The notes under the pieces: generated by a model
Seen by the model: only the letters and a program-made list of their open reading frames with translations
Told to the model about the DNA's origin: nothing
The model's database searches: none
Source: Streptomyces caniferus
GTDB taxonomy: Bacteria; Actinomycetota; Actinomycetes; Streptomycetales; Streptomycetaceae
Assembly: GCF_009811555.1 (NCBI RefSeq)
Contig: NZ_BLIN01000005.1
Coordinates: 434,001 to 498,000, forward strand
Reading direction: 5' to 3'
DNA length: 64,000 nt
Part shown: positions 41,191-50,735 of the stretch, piece by piece
How positions within the stretch are numbered: the stretch's first letter is position 1
Layout: every line of letters begins with the position of its first letter
Made by a program: the position numbers and the translations under genes

Positions 41191-44106
41191 TCAGCCGACC
41201 GGCGTCATCGCCCTGCCCAGGATGGCAACGATGTCAGTCCGTACGGCAGCGGCCCCGCTGTGGTCCAGGATCCGCTCCCGGATCCTGGCCGATCGCGAGT
41301 AGTACTGGACGGCCTGTTCCACACGATGCAGGTGGGCATTGACCCGGCCGAGGTCGTGCAGCACATATCCCTCGCCGACCAGGTCTCCGCTCGCTCCGAC
41401 CATGGCGAGGACCTCCAGCAGGGTCCGTTCCGCCTCCTCGTACCGCTGTTGGTACATCAGCATTTGGCCCAGCCGCCGCAGTGTGAGCGCCTGGCCCCGG
41501 TCGAAGCCGGCCGACCGGCAGATCCCGAGAGCCTCGTCGAGATACGAACGGGTCCGCGCGAAGTCCGCTCGCCGCATCGTGATCTGTGCCATCTCGCCCA
41601 GCACGTATGCCCGCCCGATGACGTCCTGGGCCCGCACGAAGTGACGTCCGGCGCGCTCGTAGAGGGCCAGCGCCCGATCGTCGTCACCGTGGTGCCGCTC
41701 GATGCGCGCCAGGTCACGCAGACACAGCGCTTGGCCGCTCAGCTCCCCGAGCCGCTCGAAGATCTCCAGAGCGGTGCTGAGGTAGGGGCCCGCTGCCTCA
41801 TACTCGCCCCGGTAGAGGTGCAGGGTCCCCCACGAGCCGAGTACCGCCGCCCGGCCCCGTTCGTTGCCGGCCTCCTGTACCGCGGCCAGCGCCACCCGAT
41901 GTGTGCGCTCCCAGAGTTCGGGATAGCCACGGGCCTCGAAGAGCGTCACCAGCGTCGTGGCCAGCTCCCAGCACAACTCGTCCAGCCCGGACCGGGCCGC
42001 CAGCTCGACGGCGTTCAGTAGGTTGGCCTGCTCGCTCTCCAGCCAGCCGAGCGGGTCGCGGAGGCACCGCTGGACATGATCCGCCGGCGGATGCCACCGT
42101 TCACCCCGGCCCGCCACGATGGTGTACGCACCACCGTGGATCGCTCTGTGCGCCTCCTCGGCGAGCGCCATCCAGCCACCGACCATGCGCCGCACCGCTC
42201 CGGCGCGTTCTGCCTCGGGAATCTCCGCGGGCAGCTGTTCATGCGCGATCATCCGTACGACCTGCGACAGCCCGCATCGGAACTCCCCGCCCTGGTCCAT
42301 GGTGGTGATGTCGAGGAGCCGCATGTCGATGAGCGGTTCCAGCAGGTCGGCGGGGTGCGGCGTGCGGTCGTCGATGAGGGCGGCACCCAGCCAGCTCGGA
42401 ATCTCCGTCCCCTCGGCCAGGCTGAGCAGACACAACAGGCGACGGTCGGCCGCCGCCAGGCCGTCGTAGCTGAGCGAAAGACTTGCCCGGATCGACAGCT
42501 CGCCGTGTGCCAGCTCGTCCAACCGGCGTTGCTCGTTCTCCAGCCGGTGCCACATGGAGGTCAGTGACCAGTGCGGGCGCGCTGCCAGGCGCGCGCCGAT
42601 GATACGCAGCGCGAGGGGCAGCCCGCCCACCAGGCGTATGACGACCCGCGCTGCCTCCCGCTCGCTCTCCACACGGCGTTCTCCGATGATCCGCCCCAGG
42701 AGCTGCAAGGCCTGCTCCGGACCCAGCGGCTCAAGGTCGAACCGGCGGGTGCCCGGCAACGCCGTGAGCTGACCGCGGCTGGTGACCAGTACGCCGCTGC
42801 TGCCGGTCCCGGGCAGCAAGGGCATCACCTGCGACTCGCTCACCGCGTCGTCCAGCAGCACCAGGATCCGGCGACCGGCCAGCAGACTGCGGTACATCTC
42901 CGCGCGCTCGTCGAGCGCATCGGGGATGGCCTGGCCCGGTACGCCCAGCGCCCGGAGGAACCGGCCCAACGCCTGGGCAGGGTCGACCGGTTGTCCGCCC
43001 GGCCCGCGGAGGTCGCAATAGAGCTGTCCGTCCGGGAAGTGCTCGGTGGCGAGTCGGTGCGCCACGTGCCTGGCCAGCGTGCTCTTGCCGACACCAGGCC
43101 TGCCCAGCACCAGGACGACGTGCAGTTTCCCCTTTTCCTGTCCCGCGGTGACGGCGTCGCAGACCGCCGAAACGACCGTGTCGTCGGCCACGAGGTCGCC
43201 GATGTCGGCGGGAAGTTGCCTCGGGGTGACGGCCGGGTCGGGGTCGGCACTGCGCTCTTGCACCGCCTCGGTCAGCGGCGTCGACACGACAGGACGCGGT
43301 TCGGCCGGCTCGGCCAGTGCCAGGACGGCGTCGTCGGTCAGGATGGCCTGCGCCAGGTCGCGAAGTTCCCTCCCCGGGTCCAGGCCCAGTTCTTCGGTGA
43401 GCATCGCGCGGCCCTGGTGGTAGGCATCCAGCGCCTCCGCCTGCCGGCCCGAACGGTACAGCGCCACCATGAGGTGCCCCCGCAGCCGCTCACGCAGCGG
43501 ATGGTCGGCGACCAGCTGCATCAGCTCGCCGACCAGGTGCTCGTGACGGCCCAGCTCCAGCAACAGCCGCATGCAGGTCTCCACCGCTTCCAGGCGGCTC
43601 TCGTCCCACTGCGCTGCCGTGTTGGCCAGGACTTCGCTGGGTACGCCGGCCAGGCACCGCCCCCGCCACAGGCCTGTCGCCGTGCGAAGCGTGTCGACCG
43701 CGGCCATCTTCAGACCGTCACGGGCCAGCGCATGCGCCTCCGTTACCAGGCGGCGGAAGATGCCGACGTCGGTCGCGTCCTCCGGCGCCCGCAGGATGTA
43801 GCCACCGGCACGGGTCTCGATGATGGCGTCAACTCCCCCGTCCGACAGTGCCTTGCGGAGCCGGGAGATGCAGATCTGTACTTGGGCGCGTGCGGTCTTC
43901 GGCGGATGGTGAGCCCAGATGACATCCACCAGTCGGGTCGTCGCCACCACCCGGTTCAGTTCGAGCACCAGCGCCCCGAGGACGATCTCTTGACGCCCTG
44001 GTGCCACGGATACGGCCCCCAGCTCGCCGCTCACCTCAAGCGGCCCGAGCACCCGGAAGGGAACTGCCGCTACGCCACTGTCTTCGTAACCTGTGGAGAC
44101 TGCCAT
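41191..44106 (-). CDS. AfsR-like SARP regulator (SARP-NB-ARC-TPR)
   Basis: A 971-residue AfsR-size regulator. The winged-helix domain (1-~105: FRVLGPLEVSGELGAVSVAP; VWAHHPPKTARAQVQICISR-type region), the BTAD (~110-260), an NB-ARC ATPase (P-loop LGRPGVGKSTLARHVA near 330; Walker B RRILVLLDDA), and C-terminal TPR repeats (for example AGPYLSTALEIFERLGELSGQ, then DDRALALYERAGRHF) are all present. No in-frame TTA was found. Located at the edge of the cluster, it may be a second pathway regulator. The start is the ATG at 44106. Confidence 0.93.
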   Translation of the reverse strand: MAVSTGYEDSGVAAVPFRVLGPLEVSGELGAVSVAPGRQEIVLGALVLELNRVVATTRLVDVIWAHHPPKTARAQVQICISRLRKALSDGGVDAIIETRAGGYILRAPEDATDVGIFRRLVTEAHALARDGLKMAAVDTLRTATGLWRGRCLAGVPSEVLANTAAQWDESRLEAVETCMRLLLELGRHEHLVGELMQLVADHPLRERLRGHLMVALYRSGRQAEALDAYHQGRAMLTEELGLDPGRELRDLAQAILTDDAVLALAEPAEPRPVVSTPLTEAVQERSADPDPAVTPRQLPADIGDLVADDTVVSAVCDAVTAGQEKGKLHVVLVLGRPGVGKSTLARHVAHRLATEHFPDGQLYCDLRGPGGQPVDPAQALGRFLRALGVPGQAIPDALDERAEMYRSLLAGRRILVLLDDAVSESQVMPLLPGTGSSGVLVTSRGQLTALPGTRRFDLEPLGPEQALQLLGRIIGERRVESEREAARVVIRLVGGLPLALRIIGARLAARPHWSLTSMWHRLENEQRRLDELAHGELSIRASLSLSYDGLAAADRRLLCLLSLAEGTEIPSWLGAALIDDRTPHPADLLEPLIDMRLLDITTMDQGGEFRCGLSQVVRMIAHEQLPAEIPEAERAGAVRRMVGGWMALAEEAHRAIHGGAYTIVAGRGERWHPPADHVQRCLRDPLGWLESEQANLLNAVELAARSGLDELCWELATTLVTLFEARGYPELWERTHRVALAAVQEAGNERGRAAVLGSWGTLHLYRGEYEAAGPYLSTALEIFERLGELSGQALCLRDLARIERHHGDDDRALALYERAGRHFVRAQDVIGRAYVLGEMAQITMRRADFARTRSYLDEALGICRSAGFDRGQALTLRRLGQMLMYQQRYEEAERTLLEVLAMVGASGDLVGEGYVLHDLGRVNAHLHRVEQAVQYYSRSARIRERILDHSGAAAVRTDIVAILGRAMTPVG

Positions 44107-44714
44107 GCATAACCCGCTTCTGTGGTATCAGCCAGGCGATGTGGTCCGGCTTGCAATGTGGGACGACTCATATCGACCTGCCTAATAAGTCGTGACCGCC
44201 GGCCGCGTCGCCAAGCGCCGCCGCGAGCCCGGCTGTCGCCGTCCGTCGCCCGGCGACGTCCACGAGCCCGCGCGGCCGGAGCCGTGCCGGCTCGGCCGGG
44301 ACCGGGCCCCGGGCGTGTGCAGCCGGCTTCGACTTGCGGTCCCACGGACGCCCACCCCCCGTCGCGTTCCGGGGCAGGGAGAACCCCGCCGGCAAGGTGT
44401 CGTTCATCGAGATTGCTCCGATCAGCGGTGTATCGGTACGTGAGAAGGGAGAAAGGGAGGAAGGAAGGGTGCGGTGTGCGCGGCCGGCTGAGGCCGGGGT
44501 CGTGGTGTACGGCGTCGCCGGCCCGGAGCGGGCGTCCCCTGTGCTGTTCGTGCCGGGTCCTGCCGTTGCCGTGCAGTCACACGATGGGGTCGGCGGCCGG
44601 GTCAGCGGTTGGCTGACGGTGCTTCACGACCCGCGGCGCCCGAAGGCGTCCAAGGGGACGTACCGGTGGCACTCGGGCTGCTCACCGTGACGGACAGGCC
44701 CAGGCGCTCCTTCG
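44107..44714. other. 608-base gap upstream of the large SARP gene
   Basis: It contains the promoter region of the leftward SARP gene; ACGACT and AGTCGT (about 44163-44194) form a small inverted repeat there. A 79-codon minus-strand frame (44168-44407) has only a weak RBS and no recognisable similarity. Nothing else is seen. Confidence 0.4.
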
Positions 44715-45683
44715 TCACCCTGCCCGGGAGAAGTGGTGGCGGTACTGGCCCGGTGTGACACCCAGGGTGCGTTTGAAGCGGCGGTGCAGGGTCTCGGCGA
44801 AGCCGAAGCCGCAGGCCCGGGCGATCGCGTCGATGGTGTTGTCCGTCGTCTCCAGCAGAGCCCGGGCAGCCTCGACGCGGACGGTCTCCACGTAGGCGGC
44901 CGGGGTGACTCCGGTCTCGGCGCGGAAGACCCGGGTGAAGTTCCGCTCGCTCATATTGGCCCGTTCGGCGAGCACCCGGACGGTCAGGTCCTCGGCGAGG
45001 TGGTCGGTGACCCATGCCTGAACGTCCCGCAGCGGCTTGCGCATGGGCCGCTGCGCGGCGAGCTGGGTGCTGAACTGCGCTTGGCCGCCCGGACGTTGGA
45101 CGAACATCACCAGCATCCGTGCGACGGCCCGGGAGATCTCGGGCCCGTGGTCCTCCTCGACCATGGCGAGCGCCAGGTCCATCCCCGCGGTGATTCCCGC
45201 GGAGGTCCACACCGCCCCGTCGTGTACGAAGATCTGGTCCGGGGTGACCGTGACGTCAGGGTGGTCGCGGGCCAGCCGCTCGCAGGCCGCCCAGTGCGTG
45301 ACCGCGCGCCGTCCGTCGAGCAGCCCGGCCCGCGCGAGCAGGAACGCGCCCGTGCACACGGAAGCGACCCGCCGGGCCCGGCCGGCCGCCGCCTTGATCC
45401 AGCCGACAAGCTCTTCATCGTCCACCGCCTCCCGGTCGCCCGGTCCACCGACGACCACCAGCGTGTCCAGCGGTCCTTCGCACTGCTGGACGCCACTGCC
45501 GGCCGCTACGTCGATCCCGTGACAGGCCTGTACGGCTCCGGCCCGTCCCGCGACGATCTCGATGGCATAGCCCTCCCCCTCGGGCACCCAGCGTTCCGTC
45601 TGCGCGAACACCTCATGCGGTCCCGCCAGGTCCAGCACCTGAAACCGTGGATAGACGAGGAAAACGACGCGCCGTTGTGTCAC
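44715..45683 (-). CDS. GlxA-type regulator (DJ-1/PfpI plus AraC HTH)
   Basis: A 322-residue regulator. The N-terminal half is a class I glutamine-amidotransferase-like DJ-1/PfpI domain (RRVVFLVYPRFQVLDLAGPHEVF; SVCTGAFLLARAGLLDG with the usual Cys; THWAACERLA). The C-terminal half is an AraC HTH pair (LTVRVLAERANMSERNFTRVFRAETG; IDAIARACGFGFAETLHRRFKRTLGVTP). GTG at 45683 is the start that fits the family length; the frame is open further upstream but without conserved sequence. Its target is unknown and a link with the cluster is unclear. Confidence 0.9.
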   Translation of the reverse strand: MTQRRVVFLVYPRFQVLDLAGPHEVFAQTERWVPEGEGYAIEIVAGRAGAVQACHGIDVAAGSGVQQCEGPLDTLVVVGGPGDREAVDDEELVGWIKAAAGRARRVASVCTGAFLLARAGLLDGRRAVTHWAACERLARDHPDVTVTPDQIFVHDGAVWTSAGITAGMDLALAMVEEDHGPEISRAVARMLVMFVQRPGGQAQFSTQLAAQRPMRKPLRDVQAWVTDHLAEDLTVRVLAERANMSERNFTRVFRAETGVTPAAYVETVRVEAARALLETTDNTIDAIARACGFGFAETLHRRFKRTLGVTPGQYRHHFSRAG

Positions 45684-46554
45684 CTGGCCATCATGGCCCG
45701 CCGTGTCATTTGGCAGCAAGGACACAAACATGACGATCTCCGCCATGTGCGTGGTGTCAGGTTTCGCCTTCGGTGGGGACGGCTGCAGGCGGCGGGCCGG
45801 GTGCGGTACTTGGGGGCGGACGCTGGGACGTGACGAGAGCAAGCAGGCGGTGGTCCACCGCCTGGCGTCGGCCAGGAAGGCACTGAAGGCGCCAAAGGGT
45901 GCTGCCGCGTCGACCGGTGAGTGAGATGACCTTCGAATGGGCCCTGGCGGGAGGGACTTGTCGCGGGGAGCGCGTCGCCGTCGTACACGGGCCACCGCCA
46001 TCCGGTGGAGATCACCGCGCACCGGGTGTGGCGGAAGCACCTCTGCGGGAACCGGTCTGTCCCACACCGCGGAGATCGGTGGGTGTTCGCCCTCGGGCCG
46101 CTTCGTCCACGTCGTCACGAGGCACGACAGACATAAACGCCACAGCGGCTGACGCCGTGTCACCACGCGGTCGTGCACCGTCATGGGAACCCGAGCCGAC
46201 GGCACGGCCGTGCCGTCTGCCATACCGGCGTGTGTCATCCGAATCGAGTTGAGCACCCTGGCCCCTTTCCACGGCGCCCGCCGGCCCTGTGAAGTCAGAG
46301 GCGGGCGGGAGCTGTTCTCTCTCACCCTCGTGTGACGCTCGTGACCAGCGCAATCGTGGACCACCACAACACGGACCACGAGATCGGCCGCCCGGAACCA
46401 CGACAGTGGGACGCGAGGACGATGCGACGTTCCGGCTCCCTCGCGCCGATGCGCGATCATGGTGGTTCTTCTCACGGTGTGGGTCACGCCACCAATGTCC
46501 GGCGCAGTGCGTCCTCGTGAGTGCGGACACTCACGTCGACACAAGGAGGCAGGG
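45684..46554. other. 871-base gap with a 21-base palindrome
   Basis: CAGGCGGTGG (45844-45853), one T, and CCACCGCCTG (45855-45864) form a near-seamless palindrome that could be a regulator site. Otherwise I see only promoter DNA for the LAL regulator at the right end and no convincing gene. Confidence 0.4.
46516..46535 (+). promoter_or_regulatory. Inverted repeat next to the LAL regulator RBS
   Basis: CGTGAGTG (46516-46523), CGGA, CACTCACG (46528-46535) is a perfect 8-base hairpin ending 7 bases before the AAGGAGG that serves the ATG at 46555. It may be an operator for self-control or an mRNA stem near the RBS. Confidence 0.45.
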
Positions 46555-49335
46555 ATGTCCCGACCGGCATGTCCACTACGGGAGGCGGCACGGCTGCTGG
46601 CCACCACGATCGAGCGCGCCCATGCGGGCACCGGTCGTCTGGTCCTGCTGCGCGGTGCCACCGGCACGGGCCGCACCACGGTCCTGGAGAACGCCGCCGA
46701 GGACGCCGCCGCCCACGGCATGCAGGTGCTGCGCGCGCGCTGCTCCGCCGGCGACTCCGCGATCCCCTTCACCGCGGTCCAGCAACTGTTCTGCCACATG
46801 CCCGGGTTCGCCGATCCGGCAGGGGACGGCGAGGAACGGGCGACCGGCGCCGGGCTGCGACGGGTGCTGCGCGCGTACGCCGAGCAGTCGCCGCTGCTGA
46901 TCACCGTGGACGACGTACACCTGGCCGACCCGGCGTCCCGCCGCTGGCTGGTGGAGACCGCCCGGCTCATGGACCAGCTGCCGATCGTCCTTGTGGCCAC
47001 CGAGCGCAGCCAGTACGACGTCGACCCGCCCGCACAGGGACTCGCCCACAGCCTCTCCCCCGCCCTGGTCACCGGCTACACCCTGAACCCGCTGTCCGAC
47101 GCCTCGGCGGCCACGGCGGTCCGTTCGGCCTTCCCGGACGCCGACGGCTCCTGGATCAAGGACTGCGTGCGGGCCGGCGCGGGCAACCCCCTGCTGCTGC
47201 ACGCCCTGCTGGACGACCTCTCCGACGGCAGTCACCCGGTCGTGCCGGACACCACGGCCGCGCTGTACCCAGGAGCCTTTCCGGCGGCCGTGCAGTGGTG
47301 GCTGGACTGCGCCGGGCCGGGTACCGCGGAAGTGGCGCGGACGCTGGCGGTCCTGGACGAGGGCTGGGACCACGGGCCCGCCCCCGGCACGGGGTTCCCC
47401 GTCCCGCACCTCCCCGCACTCCTCGCCCAGCTCTCCGGCGCCGATCCGGCCCGCGTCGCGGGCTGGATCACCGCGATGACCGGCCTCGGACTGCTGCGCC
47501 CCGACGGCCTGGGCCGCACCCGCTACGCCCATCCACTGCTGCGGGACGGGATGCTCACCGGCGTGTCCGCAGCCCGTCGGCGCGTCGTGCACCGGACGAC
47601 CGCCGAGGTGATGCTGCATCGCGGTGCCTCCAGCGAGCTCGTCGCCCGTCAACTGCTGCTCACCGACGTGGTGGACGCGCCCTGGGCGCTGCCGGTGCTT
47701 CAGGACGCCGCTTCAGTGGCGTTACGTGAAGGGCACATCGAGGACGCGGTGGCCTTCCTGCGCCGCGCTCTGGACGAACCCCTCTCCGATGAGGGCAGAC
47801 AACGCCTACTGACCGAACTGGGCTCACTGGAGTACGCGGTGCCCGGCTCCTCGGCCGCGATCCTGAGGCTCACCGAGGCGCTGCGGCTGCCGGGACCGCC
47901 GCAGGAGCGGGTGCGCGCCGCGGTCGCCCTGGGGACGGCGCTGACCGGCCGCGGCAGGACCCGCGCGGGGGTCGAGGTGCTGCGCTCGCTGTACGACGCG
48001 CTCACCGACCGTCCCGACCTGGTGCGCATCCTGCGGCAGGCGTTTCTGCAACTGTCCGACAAGGAACAGCTGGTGCGGCAGGAGGCGTACAAGCTGCTGG
48101 CCGAGGGGGCCGAGCGCGCGCCGGAGTCGATCAGCCCGGCCGGCCACGCGTTCCTGGTGAAATACGCGGTCATGGCAGGTCTGAGCTCGGCGAAAGAAGC
48201 GATGCTGCGCCTGCGCCGTCTGCTGGCGGAACCTGCCGACCCGCTGTCCGAGCCGTACCTGCTGGGGACGGCCGCCGCGGTCGCTCAGTGGGCCGACGAA
48301 CTCGACGAGGCCGAACGGCTGGTGGAGCGCGGTCTGGCCGGGCAGCGCCCCGACTTCCTGCACCCCATGCACGAGGCGCTGCTCAGCACCCGTATGGACA
48401 TCGTCGCGGCACGGGCCGACTACACGCGCCTCCTGGCCGACCCGCCGCCCGCCGCCGCGGCCCCGACCAACGCCCATGCCCACGCGCTGCGGACACTCGT
48501 GGAGACGGGCCGCGTCGCCGAGGCCGCACGCCTGGCCGAATCCTTCGACTTGCGGACGGCGCCGGAGTCCTGGGAGCTGAACCGGTTCCTGTACGCGCGC
48601 GGGGAGCTGCGCGCCGCGACCGGTGACCTGGCGGGAGCCCTGCACGACTTCCTGGAGTGCGGACGCCGCCAGTCGGCCCGGGAGATGTTCAGCCCGGTCG
48701 TCACCCCGTGGCGCACGGCCGCCGCCGAGTGCCATCTGGCCCTCGGCGTCCCACGGGAGGCGCTCGCCCTGGCCGAGGAGGAGCTGCGCCTGGCCCGGGT
48801 GTGGAACACGCCCCGCACGGTGGGCCGGGCGTTACGTGTCCTCGGCACCGCGACCGGTGGGCGCCGGGGTCTGCAGCTGACTCAGGAGGCGGTACGGCTG
48901 CTGCGTGGCGGCCCGGCAGGACCGGAGCTCGTGGCGGCACTGCTGGCCCTGGGCCGTCAGTTGACCGCGTCGGGCGAGTCGTCCCGCGCCCGCGACATCC
49001 TGCGGGAGGCGGCCGGGCTCGCCGAACGCCTGGGCGCGATACGGCTGCGGGACCTGGCGGAGGAGGCGCTGCGTGCGGGCGGCGCGCGCCGTACGGCGAC
49101 GCGGACCGGCGCCGCCTCGCTCACCGACAGCGAGCGCCGTATCGCCGAACTGGCCGCGGGGGGACGCACCAACGCGGAGATCGCGGATCTGCTGCACCTG
49201 GCCCGCCGCACCGTGGAGACCCATCTGACGCACAGCTACCGCAAGTTGGGCATCCGCCGACGCAGCGCCCTGAGCGCGGCCCTGACCGGGGGCGACGCGG
49301 CATCCGGGTCCCTGGTCAGCGACCGGGACACGTAG
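46555..49335 (+). CDS. LAL-family (large LuxR) transcriptional regulator
   Basis: A 926-residue regulator: N-terminal AAA+/STAND ATPase, middle helical repeats, C-terminal LuxR HTH (LTDSERRIAELAAGGRTNAE, TVETHLTHSYRKLGIRRRS). Walker B LLITVDDVHLAD is normal, but the Walker A motif reads LLRGATGTGRTTVL with Arg in place of the invariant Lys, which may weaken ATP binding. Two in-frame TTA codons (47722-47724, codon 390; 48832-48834, codon 760) make it a bldA target. RBS AAGGAGG. LAL proteins commonly control secondary metabolism, but the linked genes are not obvious. Confidence 0.93.
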   Translation: MSRPACPLREAARLLATTIERAHAGTGRLVLLRGATGTGRTTVLENAAEDAAAHGMQVLRARCSAGDSAIPFTAVQQLFCHMPGFADPAGDGEERATGAGLRRVLRAYAEQSPLLITVDDVHLADPASRRWLVETARLMDQLPIVLVATERSQYDVDPPAQGLAHSLSPALVTGYTLNPLSDASAATAVRSAFPDADGSWIKDCVRAGAGNPLLLHALLDDLSDGSHPVVPDTTAALYPGAFPAAVQWWLDCAGPGTAEVARTLAVLDEGWDHGPAPGTGFPVPHLPALLAQLSGADPARVAGWITAMTGLGLLRPDGLGRTRYAHPLLRDGMLTGVSAARRRVVHRTTAEVMLHRGASSELVARQLLLTDVVDAPWALPVLQDAASVALREGHIEDAVAFLRRALDEPLSDEGRQRLLTELGSLEYAVPGSSAAILRLTEALRLPGPPQERVRAAVALGTALTGRGRTRAGVEVLRSLYDALTDRPDLVRILRQAFLQLSDKEQLVRQEAYKLLAEGAERAPESISPAGHAFLVKYAVMAGLSSAKEAMLRLRRLLAEPADPLSEPYLLGTAAAVAQWADELDEAERLVERGLAGQRPDFLHPMHEALLSTRMDIVAARADYTRLLADPPPAAAAPTNAHAHALRTLVETGRVAEAARLAESFDLRTAPESWELNRFLYARGELRAATGDLAGALHDFLECGRRQSAREMFSPVVTPWRTAAAECHLALGVPREALALAEEELRLARVWNTPRTVGRALRVLGTATGGRRGLQLTQEAVRLLRGGPAGPELVAALLALGRQLTASGESSRARDILREAAGLAERLGAIRLRDLAEEALRAGGARRTATRTGAASLTDSERRIAELAAGGRTNAEIADLLHLARRTVETHLTHSYRKLGIRRRSALSAALTGGDAASGSLVSDRDT

Positions 49336-49677
49336 GCGAGCACGACACCACCAGACGAAGAACCTGCCGCCAGCCCGCTCCTCCTGAGCCCGTCTGGTGA
49401 GGTCACTCAGCACACGACGGTGTACCGCGTACGTCAGACCGGTGGTGACCCCGCTGCGGCGGCCGTCGGACCCGCGCGCTGAGGTCTGCAGGTCTGGTGG
49501 ACTCCTCTGCGTCGAGGCCGCCATAGGAGCCGGCAGCGCTTGGCCGAGGCCATCGACCACATCCTGCTCGACTGATCGGACCAGGCTTCCATCAAAGGAG
49601 GAGCTGCTACCACGAGACCGGGCCCATGACGATCAGAATGTTGGCCTGGGGAAGTCGAGGCCTATCTGGAGGTGGCC
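49336..49677. other. 342-base gap, nothing convincing
   Basis: CACCAGACG and CGTCTGGTG (around 49348-49400) form a long-loop inverted repeat that could end the LAL transcript. The short frame at 49397-49681 lacks support. Confidence 0.35.
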
Positions 49678-50373
49678 ATGAGGGTCGTGTTCGTGCACGG
49701 GGCGTGCGTGCGGGACGGGTCGTGGTGGTGGCACCGCACCGCCGAGCTGCTGCAGAAGCGGGGCGTGCCGAGCCTGGCCCCGGCGCTGCCGAGCTGCGGC
49801 GAGGCGGGCCCGCCCGGCGGCGTCCGCGGTCCGGGGCTGCCCGAGGATGTTGCCGCGGTGCGGCAGGTACTGCAGGCCGACGACGAGCCGACCGTCGTGG
49901 TCGCCCACAGCTACGGCGGCGTCGTCACCGCGGAGGCCGCTGCGGGCATCGGGGCGGTGCGTCACCTGCTGCTGATCTCCAGCTACCTGCCCGAGGTCGG
50001 GCAGAGCCTGTCGGAGTTCGGGGACGGCAGCCCCGCCCCGTTCCTCGACGTCGACCCCGACGCCGGCACGTTCGGGGTCCGTCCCGAGCTACTCGTGGAC
50101 ACGTTCCTGCAGGACTGCGACCCCGAGGTCCAAGCGCAGGCGGCGGACCACCTCGCCCGGCAGAACGTACAGGTCACCACGCAGCCCGTCGGGGCGGCCG
50201 CATGGCAACAGGTGCCCTCGACGTACCTCGTCTGCGCTCAGGACCGGGGCACCCCGCCGCGGCTGCAGCGCGAGTTCGCCCGCCGTGCCGACAGCGTCAT
50301 CGAGCTCGACACCGGCCACCACCCGTTCCTGTCCCGGCCCGCAGCCGTCCGGGACCTGCTGCTGAGCCTGTGA
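49678..50373 (+). CDS. Alpha/beta hydrolase
   Basis: A 231-residue alpha/beta-hydrolase. The oxyanion region VVFVHGACVRDGSWWW, the nucleophile elbow VVAHSYGGVVT (Ser near 83) and the late GHHPFLSRP His are in the right order, so the triad is complete. It resembles small esterases of the EstC/salicylate-esterase-like type. The ATG at 49678 with GGAGG 6 bases upstream was chosen over the GTG at 49672. The substrate is unknown. Confidence 0.85.
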   Translation: MRVVFVHGACVRDGSWWWHRTAELLQKRGVPSLAPALPSCGEAGPPGGVRGPGLPEDVAAVRQVLQADDEPTVVVAHSYGGVVTAEAAAGIGAVRHLLLISSYLPEVGQSLSEFGDGSPAPFLDVDPDAGTFGVRPELLVDTFLQDCDPEVQAQAADHLARQNVQVTTQPVGAAAWQQVPSTYLVCAQDRGTPPRLQREFARRADSVIELDTGHHPFLSRPAAVRDLLLSL

Positions 50374-50429
50374 CGACAGCCGCGGACGAGCCGAGCCCGC
50401 GATCCGCCGGGCCTCCTCCTGCAAAGGCG

Positions 50430-50700
50430 GGCAGGCACTCCTTGGCGCTCGGTGGCCATGGTCGCGAGGGAGCGAACGTGCCCGGCGAGCGCGTCGAGTG
50501 CGAAGCGGTGCATCCGGACGTCCGTGAGGTGGAGCTGCTCGGTCCCGATGAGGGTGCCCGGACGGCGGAGGCCCCATCCGGCAACGGCCCGGGGCGAGGA
50601 TGGCCGGGTGGTCACCGGCCGCAGGGAGGTGCGCTTGTCGTGGGGGTAGGCGCGAACGCGCTGGTGGATGCCCTTGTAGCGGTCGCCCAGGAGTGTGCCG
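50430..50700 (-). pseudogene. ISL3-family transposase remnant
   Basis: The minus strand keeps the recognisable stretch PSSPRAVAGWGLRRPGTLIG followed by TEQLHLTDVR..RFALDALAGHVRSLATM, which corresponds to the central ISL3 pattern 'P..R.vA.WIlRrPd.L...e..rL......LdaltgHVr.Fa.M'. Neither the DDE residues nor the N-terminus are retained. It fills most of the gap between the hydrolase and the Lrp gene. Confidence 0.55.
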
Positions 50701-50735
50701 TGCGCGCTCGACGCAGCAGGGGAGCTGGTCGGTTG

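Noticed and set aside
44168..44407. A 79-codon minus-strand frame upstream of the large SARP
   Set aside because: The RBS is weak, the amino-acid composition (Arg, Ala, Gly, Pro) is what random GC-rich DNA gives, and no family was recognised.
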